Shown: positions 31,701-42,180, numbered from the stretch's first letter. The stretch is DNA of 44,385 bases from Nemertoderma westbladi (GCA_032718475.1 JAUCBJ010001562.1:1-44385), one strand, 5' to 3'. The notes: generated by a model from the letters alone, not told the origin. A program made the numbers and translations.

Positions 31701-32195
31701 TCACGCTCTGGCCAGCTCAGATCCCCTGTGATAGCGTGATGCCAAAGCGAGTTGTTGTACCACCTCATCCTCCTCCTTCATCCGAAACTGTACCAACATC
31801 TAAATCCTATAGATGTCTTAATGGAAGACATTTGGAAGATGTCTTACAATAACTGCATGGAAATTAAGTCCATGAACATAAAATTATAGCTAATATCGAG
31901 TATCAATATCCTTTGATTTGTGAAGAATGTGGTGGTTACACCAAAAGTTATCCTAAGTTATTTACACCAGCTAATAATGAAACATAACTTCTTTCATTAA
32001 TGGAGAATGAAGATATGGCAAAGAGCTTGACCAGGCTCGGTGGATACACTTAGAGACATGGTGTATCGCCAGTTCGGCAGTTTGTTAACACAAGACTTTG
32101 TGCGACAAACTTCTTATACAGGAAGGGGAAAAAATAAAGAACAGAAGGAGTTGTCCCTTATTAAGATAGGTATCATGGATGAATTGTGTAAAGTG
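31701..32195. other. No supported gene
   Basis: A plus-strand frame continues to 31852 with a Pro-rich VVVPPHPPPSSE segment but no domain. A later stretch, 31900-32190, may be the decayed 5' part of Mutator-like copy 2. No motif was identified. Confidence 0.3.
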
Positions 32196-32900
32196 GTATA
32201 TGTGGAATAGATCCGTAGCTTGCATTAATGACGATATACTGAGATGTTGAGCGATGGTGATAGTGCTGTATTTGTCCAGATGTGTGATAATCCTCCTTAT
32301 TGTCCAGCACATCCTATTATAAAATTGGAATGTATAAATCATGTCGCCAAAAGGATTACTCATGGGTTGGGGAATGCTCATTAGGATCACAAGATTGGTA
32401 GAGTAGAAGAATTAACTCAGAAAATGATATACAAAATGAGTAGATGGACTTGGGCTTCTTATTCGCTTTCACCTCTGCTTAGGTTTAGGGCCAGCTGATT
32501 TTCTTGCCTGAGCAGCATCTTGAACTTTCTCGGACCTTTCAGATGCTTTATTATCCTTCCATACCTGGACCTTCTTTGCTCTTTCTTCATATTTTTCTTT
32601 CTTTGCTTTCTCTGCCTCATCAAGCTGCCATTTTACTCTCTACAGAAACTGATTGCCCAGCAGGGATCTCAATTTTCTTGCCCCTTCTCTTGCGAGTTGG
32701 GATATCTTATTCACATCATAGATGAGAATATTCATGTCATAGATGAATGATGGCAGAATCGATTTCATCAAGGATCCTTCTTCAAGTATCCATCAGGTAC
32801 TTCGGAAGGGAGAATTGAGAGAAGCCACTGACACTTGATTGGATATGGCCCAGTTTTAACAAAGCCAGACACCAGATTATGGTTAGCTCTGAGAATCGGC
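32196..32900 (+). pseudogene. Mutator-like transposase fragment, copy 2
   Basis: This is the inverted counterpart of 24490-25020. In shifting frames it encodes LSDGDSAVF, QMCDNPPYC, IIKLECINHVAKRITHGLGN and TQKMIYKMSR. The non-coding part also matches (TGGGATATCTTATTC, CATAGATGAGAATATTC, GTACTTCGGAAGGGA, GGATATGGCCCAGTT). Relative to copy 1 it carries about 205 extra bases between about 32444 and 32663. Stops and frameshifts make it dead. The similarity breaks near 32900, before a G-rich tract. Confidence 0.65.
32473..32639 (-). other. Exon-like, lysine-rich coding fragment inside Mutator-like copy 2
   Basis: On the minus strand a 167-nt open segment is bounded by an acceptor-like TTTCTGTAG and a donor-like CAGAG|GTGAAA. 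It encodes WQLDEAEKAKKEKYEERAKK, then VQVWKDNKASERSE and a basic AGPKPKQR end. The spacing of Trp, EK, Tyr and AKK resembles the last helix of an HMG box, but similarity to any charged coiled coil is possible. It is absent from copy 1, where the flanks are contiguous. It may be a captured host exon. Confidence 0.4.
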
Positions 32901-32989
32901 TGTGGTTGAGCATCAGGGTGACTGGTGGGTTGGCGACTGCTGGGGCGTCGGTGGCAGCTAGGGGGGCGACTGGTGGGGAGACGTCTAGG

Positions 32990-33030
32990 GCACCAGCGAT
33001 AGGGGGGGGGGGGGGGGGGGGGTGCAGCTG
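32990..33030 (+). repeat. G-run (about 21 G)
   Basis: A long mononucleotide run at about 33002-33022 lies in a locally GC-rich stretch (32930-33130). The open frames on both strands through it (Gly-rich and Pro-rich) are explained by the run. No TTAA-CCC terminus like those of the MITEs is seen next to it. Confidence 0.85.
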
Positions 33031-33139
33031 CTTTGGCGACGTCCGCAAAGAGGTAGGGGGAGGTATCACCCATGCCCACGGCCATGGCGAGATGACCCCA
33101 CCCATGTCCATGACCATGGCCCAGAACAGCGCCTGAGGG

Positions 33140-33805
33140 TTATTTCTGCTTATATTTATTTTATCCATTAGCTGATTAGCCTGTTTCAGTATTTAGTTCA
33201 GTACTAACAACAGTCGGGGAGAAGTTCAAATTTCATTTAAAACTTTTTTTTTAATTCAACTTTTAAGTGTAAATTCGACTCTAAAATGGCATTTACATCA
33301 AACAGCATTTTCGGCAGGTAATTTTTCATCATCACTTAATTATCAAATTCTCACACCAATTACAGAGTTCAGTGAAAAAAGATCTTGTAACATGGGCATT
33401 GAAATCACCATTAACACTCAAATGTGTAAAAGGTACACTTTCATAAATGGAATTCACTTTCCCTTAACCATATTCCACCTGGGCTCTTTTGTCCGAGATT
33501 CCACCTGGGGTTTGGCATTATATGCCGAACAGTATATGAACATATACAATCAACACCAATATTACACATATCTTTAATTGTTTTCAGTGCAACTGGTCGT
33601 TTGACAGAGTTGCAATTATATGAGATGATTTTTAGGTTAGCCATTTGATCTACATATTATTGAGTATATAAAAATATAATGCAAAATAGAAAATATCAAC
33701 AACAATACGAAGTATAAATATATATTATTTCAATCATACTGCAGTATCATTACCAGTGGTGGTAGTAATTTCCACAATTACACTTTCGTCAAGTGGCTGC
33801 TGAAG
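33140..33805. other. No gene seen
   Basis: AT-rich DNA with no recognisable frame, up to the LINE tail near 33808. A minus-strand frame at 33441-33644 starts LKIISYNCNSVKRP, which resembles the first motif of an APE endonuclease (ISYNCNGV), but nothing downstream supports it. Confidence 0.35.
33441..33644 (-). pseudogene. Possible LINE endonuclease start fragment
   Basis: The minus-strand frame begins MANLKIISYNCNSVKRPVAL. The block IISYNCNSVK matches the first conserved strand of APE-type endonucleases in LINE proteins. About 15 residues later the match is lost, so this is at best a fragment. Confidence 0.4.
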
Positions 33806-33807
33806 AG

Positions 33808-35140
33808 TAAGTGGATGATAAGATAAGATAAGATATTTTATTAAAGGGGAGACATCTCCACCTAAGTTAAAACAGCGCAAATACACTATAAAAGTCAGTA
33901 CACATATACATACATTAAAACGAAAGCACTGAATTTACAAAATAAAGACCACGAAGCGACTAATGTTTTAGCTTTAAGTAATTAATTAAATAAAATGGAA
34001 AATATCTAAATAAAAGTAATATAAAATATAAAACAAACACAATCATAATCAAAATACGGACACTTTTATAATGGACATTTGAATTATAAATTTCTATGAA
34101 ACTTGCAGTACTTGGAAAAATCACATTCACGAATTCTGCGTTTAAATAAATCGGTGCTGGACGAATTAACCACGTGACTCGGTAGTCCATTCCAAATATT
34201 GACTACAAGATTAAAAAATATATTACCGATTCTATAAGTTTTAAATTTCTGACTTCTAATTTTAAAGTTGTGACTTGCTATTTCTCGCTATAACTCGCTA
34301 TTTAGGCCACTTTGCTTATGCATAATTCTATACATGAGTACTAGGTCTCTATGAATAGGACGTAACTCGAGAGGTTCAAGTTCCAATAATTTCAATCTTT
34401 TAATCTATATAAGGTGTTTCAGTATCTAATTTACATTGATAAAAAAGGCGCCGGGTGAAGTACCGCTGTACCGCTTCTAATTTATCAGTCAAACCATAAA
34501 ACTGGTTGGCTTTAAGGAATGGATTCCAGACAGTACTACTGTATTCTAGAATTGGTCGTGTATACAATTTGTAGGATGTTAACAGAGATACTTATTGGAC
34601 GTGATAAAACATCTAAATATACGGTTTATAGATTTATACGCAGATGAAGTTATATTCATAATATGCTCAGAAAATAAAAGATTTTTATCAATGATTACTC
34701 CCAAGTCATGGAACGAGGACACGTTTTTGAGTTGCAAGCCATTATTATAGTAACAGGCTTCCTCGTGAGCATTTCCTACTGCTAAAATTTTACATTTATG
34801 GTTGGCAACTGATAATTGCCAATCATCCGACCAATTACTAAAGCTATCTAAGTCACTCTGCAACTTGTGTCTTTCCGTCACTGTGCCAAAGGAAGAAAAT
34901 AACTTTGCATCATCAGCAATTAAACGTGTGTTAACACCAGAATCAAAATTATCGCGCAAATCGTTAATATATAGCAGGAATAATAATGGTCCTGCACAGG
35001 AACCTTGATATAATGATATGCTTACATCTGACAACTGATATAATTCTAGAATAACTTGAATAATTCGACCCTATCTTAACACGCTGTGTTCTACCTATTA
35101 AAAAGTTATTAAACCACGTAAATAAGTTATAAGACGAATA
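33808..35140 (-). pseudogene. Non-LTR retrotransposon reverse transcriptase, 5'-truncated, with (TATCT)n tail
   Basis: On the minus strand from about 35125: FTWFNNFLIGRTQRVKIG, then after a frame break QGSCAGPLLFLLYINDL, the catalytic LIADDAKLFSS (usually FADD, here IADD), LSVANHKCKILAVG and FHDLGVIIDKNLLFSEHI. Another frame gives YTRPILEYSSTVWNPFL and AVQRYFTRRL. This is the common C-terminal half of CR1/Jockey-type reverse transcriptases. The non-coding end has GGAGATGTCTCCCCTTTAAT and finishes in repeated TATCT at about 33815-33833. It has multiple frame breaks. Confidence 0.85.
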
Positions 35141-35486
35141 TCTTCTAAGTTCTCAGAAGCGGCTGGCTTCTCTGGCGCTATCAATGGCTGGCTGACCTCT
35201 GCAGCAGCAGACTGAACATGTGAATCCACCTTATTGGTAGGTTCGGACCATGATTATGTCCGGAGTTCTCTGGATGGGGGGGATCCTCGAATAGGAGACA
35301 AACTCACGAACCTGTGCATTTACAGGCCACATATTACCATACATATCAAATTCCAGATCTTTACATTTCACAATAAACGACGATTAAAATAGTTTAATGT
35401 TTAATTTTTCATAATTTTTCCTAAGTATGTAAAATACAAAAAACAAAAACTTTACAATAAAGGAACATGATTTTACTATAGCAAAG
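35141..35486. other. No gene seen
   Basis: A spacer between two LINE remnants. No family is recognised. Confidence 0.4.
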
Positions 35487-36349
35487 CTAATGTAGCCTTA
35501 TCATATTCCTATAAGAGGAGGAAACTGGAAGAAGAAAACTGAAACCGAGTTTCATAGATTCATTAGAAACCCCGTCGGGACCCGCAGCTTTGTGATTCTT
35601 CTGTGAATGAACGGCGGAGGTAACTTCATCTGCGTCTATCGGGTGGTCCAGGAATGGTATTGGTTGTTCCGGTAGGACGGGGAGTTTGGTGTCGACGTCG
35701 CGAGTAAGTAGACTGCTGAAGTGGGATGACCAGTCCTCTGAGGCAACCTGTTGCGGTGCGGAGTGTTGGCGTTTTGCTTTCGTTATATTCCAGAAGACCG
35801 TGTGGTCGGCCTCGCATCGGTCAATGAGGTTCTGTTCTTTCTGAGCCTCGTATGAACTCTTCTTGGATCGAAGGAGCGATATATAGGTACGTTTCAGTTG
35901 GCAGTATTCCTCTCGGTTCGAGTCATTCGGATGCACACGAACGCGTTGATGACTGGCCTTTACAGTACGTTGGAGCTCGTAGCAGTCTTTTGTAAACCAC
36001 GGTTTAGACGTTTTCTTCTGGCGAGACGCTGCTGCGCCTCTCAACGCATCAGTAATGTAGTTGCAGGCACCGTCGATATCATGTTCTGCTAAATTGTTAA
36101 AGTCATTGATATTCATTGACAGTTTGTCTACGAGAACATCAGTGTCAATGTCATTGATTCGTTGAGCGCGTTCGTTCCGTGGGGGCGAGGCAGATAGTGT
36201 TGCGATACAGGTTGAAACCCGTTGATGTTTGCAGTTTATTGTGGTTAGAACTGACACATCTGTAATATCTATTAAACTGGGGTCAATAAACGTAAGGTCA
36301 ATGACACTGTGGCCATTCCAGCAAATATAGGTTGGTGTATCCGGGTCGG

Positions 36350-36361
36350 TTATACAGACTA
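36350..36361 (+). repeat. Target-site duplication, left copy
   Basis: TTATACAGACTA at this position is identical to 38160-38171. It marks the 3' junction of the inner LINE. Because the LINE tail ends in TAG repeats, three of the twelve bases could belong to the tail, so the duplication is 9-12 bp. Confidence 0.9.
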
Positions 36362-38159
36362 CTACTACTAGGATCGGCATGCTGCATTGCAGCTGCATTT
36401 TTAAGAATGCTGTGCTGGCTTGTCAACAAAATTGCACCGCCACAACTCCCTATCACCCATGACATTTGCTAGATCATCCGCATCTTTAAGGCCAGTGTCC
36501 TTTAAGATGCGTCTCAAGAAAGTCATGGGCTGTCCACCATGCTTATTCACTCCATGAGGCTGCCAAAGTACAAGATTATGCACTGGCTGGTCCTCACGGC
36601 GAAAGCAATGTCCTGCAAAGCGGAGGCGGTTTTGTTCTAGTGTCAAGCTTGGGGGAACCAATGAGACACCTCCAATGTTATATAGTGTCTGGTTGGAGAT
36701 GTGTGCATTGTACTTGACACAATGAACCCGGCGTAGCATTCTTGTGAATGTGCCATCCAGAGATTTGGTGTCCTCAGCAGTTAGAGCCCAGCATGGACTC
36801 CCATAGAGGAGTACTGGAACTACTGCTGCTCTAAATAATCGGACCTTAAGTTTCCGATTAATTCTCGGTGACTTCCAAATCCTGGAAAGCCTATTCAAGG
36901 CTGCCCATGCCTTTCCCTTACGTATTCGAAGGTCCTCACCTGACTTCCGGATCCATGATCCCAGGTAACAGAAGTCGTCCACATGCTCAAGCATACCATC
37001 CTTTGAGCTTATGCTCATCCGATCAGAGACTTGCTGAGGACTTTCAAAGTTAACAGTCAGAATTTTGGTCTTTCTGGAGTTAATAAAAAGACCAACACTA
37101 GAAGCAGCATGTTCTAATGAGCTGAGGAGCCGTTGGGCTCCCTCTAATGATTCTGAGAGTACTCCTAAGTCATCAGCAAAGTCTAGATCAGTTAGGTACT
37201 TGGCAGGATTTCCTCGACTTCTGGAGCCAGTAGGTGGAGTTATCATCACCCCATCATCATTATGATGATCTAAGGACATGCGTAGAACATAGTCAACCAC
37301 AATAATGAACAAGAATGGTGCAAGTGTGTCTCCTTGGAGGACGCCCCATAACACTTCAAATGGTTCTGTGTCACCGTCAACAGTAGACACAAATGTTGTC
37401 GAACCATCGTATACTGATCTGATTGCTGCAATAATTTCATCAGGAATCCCATATAATGAAAGTATGCTGAACATACGTGAGCGAGAGACTGAATCAAAGG
37501 CCTTGAAGAAGTCAACAAAGATAACAGCCAGATGCCTGTCTTTCTTTTTTGATAATTCTTCAATTATCCTTCTAAGTGCCAAAATGGGCTCCATGGTCCC
37601 ACGACCTTTACGGAACCCATTCTGATTTCCACGGAGCAGTCTCTCAATGGGATCCCTGATGCGATTTAATAGAATCCTATTGTATAGCTTTGCAGCAATC
37701 GAGATCAATGAGATTCCCCGAAAAGAACCATAGAGTGTTAGGTTGCCCTTCTTGGGAACTGGCACCAACTTATTTGTTTTCATTTCTTGTGGGACTCTTG
37801 TTGTTCGGTACATGTCTACTATGATGGGATAGATGAGCTTTAAACACTCAGGTATTTTAAAGACCTCAGGGGGAACACCATCTACTCCACTGGCACGATT
37901 GGTCTTAATGCTCTTTGCAGCAGCCTGCACTTCTGCAAAGGAGATATCCCCAATGGGAATATCTGGGAGTACAGACTCAGACACTTTTACTTCTATAAAG
38001 TTATCAGGCAATACCCTGTCATTATTGAGGAGCTTTTCAAAGTGGGCTTTCCAACCATTGAGGCGATCGGCTGGTGATTCAGCCTTAACCTTGGTGGTTG
38101 GTTGGCTTTTCCGCCCAGTAAGCAGATTGATTGGACAGACTATAGGACTATTGGACAGA
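36362..38159 (-). mobile_element. RTE-like LINE, 5'-truncated, nested in the outer LINE
   Basis: This 1,798-bp insertion is bounded by 12-bp direct repeats. Its 3' end, GCAGCATGCCGATCC followed by (TAG)n, is shared with the copy ending at about 23672, which fixes the terminus. It lacks the endonuclease region and starts near the N-terminal side of the reverse transcriptase. It is the youngest insertion in this nest because its frame is uninterrupted. Confidence 0.92.
36401..38159 (-). CDS. Reverse transcriptase of the inner RTE-like LINE, open but 5'-truncated
   Basis: The enzyme would copy LINE RNA at a nicked target. The open frame starts upstream of the junction at 38197, and LINE-derived residues begin after about residue 13. 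Motifs in order are SGVDGVPPEVFK (about 103-114), LVPVPKKGN and GSFRGISLISIAAKLYNRIL, NGFRKGRGT, IFVDFFKAFDSV with catalytic Asp 229, VLQGDTLAPFLF, DLDFADDLGVL with the catalytic pair at 341-343 (FADD rather than YADD), and CYLGSWIRKSG in the thumb. A conserved C-terminal region has FAGHCFRREDQPVHNLVLW, ending KPAQHS. The clade is judged from the SLIS.AAK and C-terminal style and is not certain. The product lacks an endonuclease. Confidence 0.9.
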
Positions 38160-38171
38160 TTATACAGACTA
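38160..38171 (+). repeat. Target-site duplication, right copy
   Basis: TTATACAGACTA here pairs with 36350-36361 and marks the 5' junction of the inner LINE. Confidence 0.9.
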
Positions 38172-38772
38172 GACCCAGCCCGGCGAGTCCGTCGCATAGC
38201 AGGTCACCACGAGAACTGCTGTCCCCGTCGATGCGGCAATTAAAATCCCCAGCGAGCAGGAGCGGCGCTGTAGAACGAACGCGAGTAGCCGTAATGATAG
38301 GGATGAGTTCTAGTAGGATATCGGTAACATCGGTTTTTGGCTTGTAGTACGCGGATATTATATTTAGACCAGGGATTGATATCGCAATTACGTTTTCGCT
38401 TTTATGATGGCATTTCGGAGTCCAGTTATTTCTCATATGAACCCCGATGGTTATACCACCGTACGGACGGCCGGTATCACCTTTTTCACTAGAAATGTTG
38501 AAACATTTGAAATCGGGGATATCAGGATCTTCCTGAAGAGTCTCGGTAAGAATGAGAATATCGGTATCAATAAATGTATTATCAGTCGTAGTGTCGATCG
38601 TACTTGTTATACCCTCAACATTCCATAGGAGTAAGGATATTCCGTTTGAGTTATTAGGCAACGGGGCCCTTGACATAAACTCCGAGTTAAATGGTAGCTC
38701 TTCGAAATAAGATAAGCATTGTGATGATATGAAGCGTTGACAGAGTTTTTCGTGCTTTATAAGGCTCGCCAT

Positions 38773-39400
38773 GTATCGGTAAGGCTTTTTGCAACCTGTA
38801 CACAGGCGGGCTGTTGTTGCAGGTAAAAGTAGGTTTAGACTGGTATCGGTAGGGCCGGTGTCAGAGTTTGTTAGGGGAATTATTATTATTAATTATTTAT
38901 TTTGATTATGTATATTGCTTATTGTTTAGGAAAGTCATTATTTTTTTGTAATAAAAGCAATTCTGCTTAATTTGGTTATAAAAATATATGTAGTAGAAAT
39001 TTACAAACTTATCTACAAAAATAATAATTATTATTAATCTTTATTGACAAATAATAAATAATATGAACAACAACACAAACCCCGGATAAAGCAAGTGTAG
39101 GGATTTCAAGGCAGAAACCCTCCAGTTCTGGCGATTTCGTGACTTCCTCCAATCTAGAGTGACGCAGAGGGTAGATGGGGGCTGCCCTAAGGTGCACCGG
39201 ACTAAGCTGGGATACAATCACGGGAAGATGTGTCGTCGTTAAGAATCAGTGTTACGTCATGTTAAGAATCATGGCCGCCATATGGTGCCCCTCCATCACC
39301 GCCGGGTTGTCGGTGACATCTTTGAGTGATGCCCGCCTAGCATATCGGCCATGTATTACACCATATTTCTCCATCTAAAATGATAAAACATAAGTTTATT
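38773..39400 (-). other. Outer LINE leader and an unassigned repeat 3' end
   Basis: Right of 38772 the 5' flank of the outer LINE has no motif I can name. On the minus strand 39260-39000 runs into CAATAAAGATTAATAAT, a polyadenylation-like end, with a short frame (SPVHLRAAPIYPLRHS) of no known family. Confidence 0.35.
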
Positions 39401-39907
39401 AGTTATGTTATTATATTAGTGTAAAAGGATGTCAGGAGAGAGTGGCTGAACTATACTGAATTATTTAATTAATTAGTATGACCATAGCCAGCAATACTCG
39501 TACTGAATATATATTTATTTGTATTCATTTAAGTTATTATTAATTAATTTAATTAATTAGTAATTAATAATTACCATGCTAATGTTAATTAATCAATACT
39601 CGAGCTGCCCATTTATTTATTTGTACTTCCATCCTGTTTCACTCTAACATACTTAAGGCCTTTAGGATGCGCTTTCTCATTTTTCCATTTCTGGACAACT
39701 TATTACAATATCATTCATTAAAGTTGCATTAACAGCTCAACTACAATTCATTCATTTAATAATATCACCTGGCAGCAATACTCGAGCTGAATATTTATTT
39801 GTACTTCCCTCCTGTTTCACTCTAACATATTTGAGGCCGGTAGGTCCGCTTTTAGAGATAGGATATGCAACTAAAGACAGCCTGTTCAATAGAAGTAGAA
39901 TGAATAG

Positions 39908-40010
39908 ATCTGCCAGAGTCTGGGGAGTTTGGCAGAGAACCTATTAATGCTACTGAATTCGGCCAGAGTCTGGGGAGTTTGGCAGAGAACCTAATAATGC
40001 TACTGAATTG
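39908..40010 (+). repeat. Tandem duplication, 51-bp unit
   Basis: Two copies carry GCCAGAGTCTGGGGAGTTTG, GCAGAGAACCTAWTAATGC and TACTGAATT in order. They differ at one internal base. Confidence 0.92.
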
Positions 40011-40011
40011 A

Positions 40012-40036
40012 GTCCTGATAGGCCGAAACGTATGTA
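40012..40036 (+). ncRNA. Hammerhead-like core remnant
   Basis: GTCCTGATAGGCCGAAACGT has a CTGAT followed closely by GGCCGAAACG, as in the 3' half of a hammerhead core (CUGAUGA-stem II-GAAAC). Stem II is missing or reduced, so activity is unlikely. A related motif lies at 31565. Confidence 0.25.
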
Positions 40037-40768
40037 TACTGTAGCGCTGGATCAACCCCTGGTGATGCGCTGTCTCATTTTTTCAATTTCTGAACAAATT
40101 ATTACAATATTATTTATTAAAGTTGCATTAACTTAACAGGTCAACAACAATTCATTGTTCATTACACATAAATGTATTAAATTATTTTACAATTTAATTT
40201 TCCACTGGCCATTTAATGGCCAGGAGTATTTCCTGGCCATTAACATTTATGATTCGTAGCCTATAGTACTGTATCTACCTACGTACTCCTGGGCTATAAT
40301 ATTGACGTTATTGTAATATAGATGTACTGTATTAATAGTACGACCCTCTCATTCCAAAACCGACTATGTGCTTCAGGTTTTATTTTTGCTTCCAATTTTG
40401 AGAAAAAACCAAAAGACTTTCTGGGTCTGCCATTTATGTTGCATATAAACTACAATGTCAATTATAAGTCACATAGGTAAAATGTACCTTATTATTATTA
40501 AAGAAAAACTATTTATTATATATCAAGGATTGGATTATATAGTTAAGCGGCTCTTCTAGTTACTTAATAAATATTCGAGAACACTAAATTATTTTACCAT
40601 ACACATGAACAAAACCATAATATTACATCTACCATTGAGTAAGACAGCCAGCATCACGTGATTTAAAGGAGATTTAAAATTATATAAAAGAATATGACTT
40701 ACGTTCATTGAATGCATGGAGGTTTCAAGTTTTCTGTATCAATGACCCAGAATACTACCTGATCTGAT

Positions 40769-40842
40769 AACAAGTAAGTTGATGTAAAGATGATAGAAAA
40801 AATAACAAGTAAGTTGATGTAAAGATGATAGAAAAAATAAAG
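40769..40842 (+). repeat. Tandem duplication, 37-bp unit
   Basis: ACAAGTAAGTTGATGTAAAG followed by ATGATAGAAAAAATA occurs twice in a row. The second copy merges into the hairpin arm. Confidence 0.9.
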
Positions 40843-40986
40843 TATTGATGGTCTTTAGCTGGTTATATTATATTAGATAAAGATACAATAGTAAACGTTT
40901 TCGACCTACCTTACTATTGTATCTTTATCTAATATAATATAACCAGCTAAAGACCCTCAATACTTTATTTTTTCTATCATCTTTAC
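40819..40986. repeat. Long perfect hairpin (76-bp arms, 16-nt loop)
   Basis: Arm 40819-40894 is the reverse complement of 40911-40986 with a single mismatch (in the ATTGAKGGTC block). The loop is 40895-40910. On the minus strand the loop and left arm read GGTAGGTCGAAAACGTTTAC and then AACCAGCTAAAGACC, the same order as at 31580-31640. So the hairpin is two head-to-head copies of the end of that repeat family. Near-identity of the arms indicates recent origin. Confidence 0.93.
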
Positions 40987-40989
40987 ACT

Positions 40990-41560
40990 ATGCTGCCGCT
41001 GGTGAATGCCTACCACTTCATCCGTTCGTTTAAGTAAGTTCATGGGCACTAAGTTTGAATGCCAAAACGATTCCACCAATTATCAATTATTTAATTTATA
41101 ATTTAAAATAGGAGTTAAAGACGAACAGCATCTTCATTTCCGGCGTACCTCACCCTTATGATGAGGAGATTGCCAGCACCCCTCTCTGCCTCTGCCAACC
41201 CCGTCACCACTGGCTTCTCCATCGTATCTTGGCGCTTCGCCTGGTTCGGGACACCAGTCCACCACTATTAGTGTTGAACCACTGAAGAGACTCATTGAGT
41301 CAGGTTATCGTCTGGGGTGCGGCCCTAGAAAAATTCTAAAAGTATCAGAAATACTATTGTCTTAATAATAAACAAATTGTACTCTAATTCTATTACACAC
41401 GTACATGCATGTTAACGTTGGAATGTAGTGTATGATATTTGATTGTGATTCAAAAGGGCCGAAATTCGTAGTTCATGTTAAATATATTTTTTGCTTATTA
41501 AAAAACGATGCGCCATCAGAGTTAAATTAAAAATCCCTATTGAGCATATAGGTTTAAAGG
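40990..41560. other. No gene seen
   Basis: A GC-richer stretch at 41140-41330 (CCTCACCCTTATGATGAG, GTTATCGTCTGGGG) stands out in composition but gave no recognisable product on either strand. Confidence 0.4.
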
Positions 41561-41561
41561 A

Positions 41562-41800
41562 GGGGTAGCTCAATTGGTTTAGCGCCTGGCTTGCAATCTA
41601 TTGGTTGTAGGTTCAGCCCCGCCAGGGTCCACTCAACCTTTCATCCACTGGGGTCGATAAAATAATTACCAGTTAGGGTACCAGTTAAATAACTGGGAGC
41701 AAATCTTGTAGCGCACACCCCTACCCTCAGGTAGCAGCTATTTAAAGAGAGACTTTGGGTCACCTCGACCCTCGGCTGAATGTTTGCTTTGCTTTTTTTT
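41562..41800 (+). mobile_element. tRNA-derived SINE, family 2, copy 2
   Basis: The tRNA-like head GGGGTAGCTCAATTGG, TTAGCGCC and TTGCAATC with B-box-like GGTTGTAGGTTCAGCCCC is well kept. Its A box (TAGCTCAATTGG) and an anticodon-position TGC suggest an Ala-type tRNA ancestor. The body matches the copy at 29340-29585. It ends in a T-rich tail (GCTTTGCTTTTTTTT) near 41800. Confidence 0.88.
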
Positions 41801-42180
41801 ATTGAGAATATTTGGTGTTTGGGGCATTTTTAATAACCGTGTATATCATTTTGTTTATAAAAGAAAAGTAGCACTTTTCAGCGTTATGAGAAGAAAGTGT
41901 ATTTCGGTCAAGAGAGAGCACAGTGGAGGAGGTTTCCATAAATAAACAAATGTATTTTAATGATGAATAGTAGTCCCCTTATCATACAATGATGTACGTA
42001 ATTTAGTTATTCAACTTATCGGCGTTTCGAATTCTTTACTATTAGATGTAATATTTTATTGTTTAGGAATATTAATGGAATCCATATAATTTTTATCCAA
42101 TGAATTGCATTTTTTATTGTAACAGCTGTACATTTGCATTTTTTATTGTAACAACTGTACATAAGTATTACATAAGTATA

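Larger units (their letters stand above)
35487..38772 (-). pseudogene. Outer LINE: APE endonuclease and start of reverse transcriptase, interrupted
   Basis: The first part (38772-38172) encodes SLLLWNVEGI, DILILTETLQED with the catalytic Glu, GRPYGGITIGVH, VIAISIPGLNIISAYY and LLLAGDFNCRID (GDFN catalytic pair). It is broken at LGLVC. The second part (about 36349-35487) resumes with ITDPDTPTYICWNG and HSVIDLTF (the SxID endonuclease signature). It goes on through a long linker (KPWFTKDCYELQRTVK) to AAGPDGVSNESMKLG, the first reverse-transcriptase block, and stops there. Removing the inner element and one copy of the 12-bp duplication joins the halves in frame across LVCITDPD. The catalytic reverse-transcriptase core is missing, so it is truncated at its 3' side. 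Confidence 0.9.
39480..40165 (+). repeat. Cluster of interspersed direct repeats
   Basis: Block A (CAATACTCGAGCTG, ATTTATTTGTACTTCC, CCTGTTTCACTCTAACATA) occurs at about 39594-39655 and 39777-39832, with a partial copy at 39492. Block B (GATGCGCT, TCTCATTTTT, TTATTACAATAT, ATTAAAGTTGCATTAAC) occurs at about 39667-39740 and 40064-40135. The alternation A-B-A-unit-B suggests partly duplicated elements. Confidence 0.8.

Noticed and set aside
32768-33168. Pro-rich and Gly-rich frames on both strands
   Set aside because: Produced by a G-run of about 21 bases and GC-rich flanks, with no conserved motif.
36868-38347. Plus-strand frames opposite the inner LINE
   Set aside because: Antisense shadows of a strongly conserved reverse-transcriptase frame.
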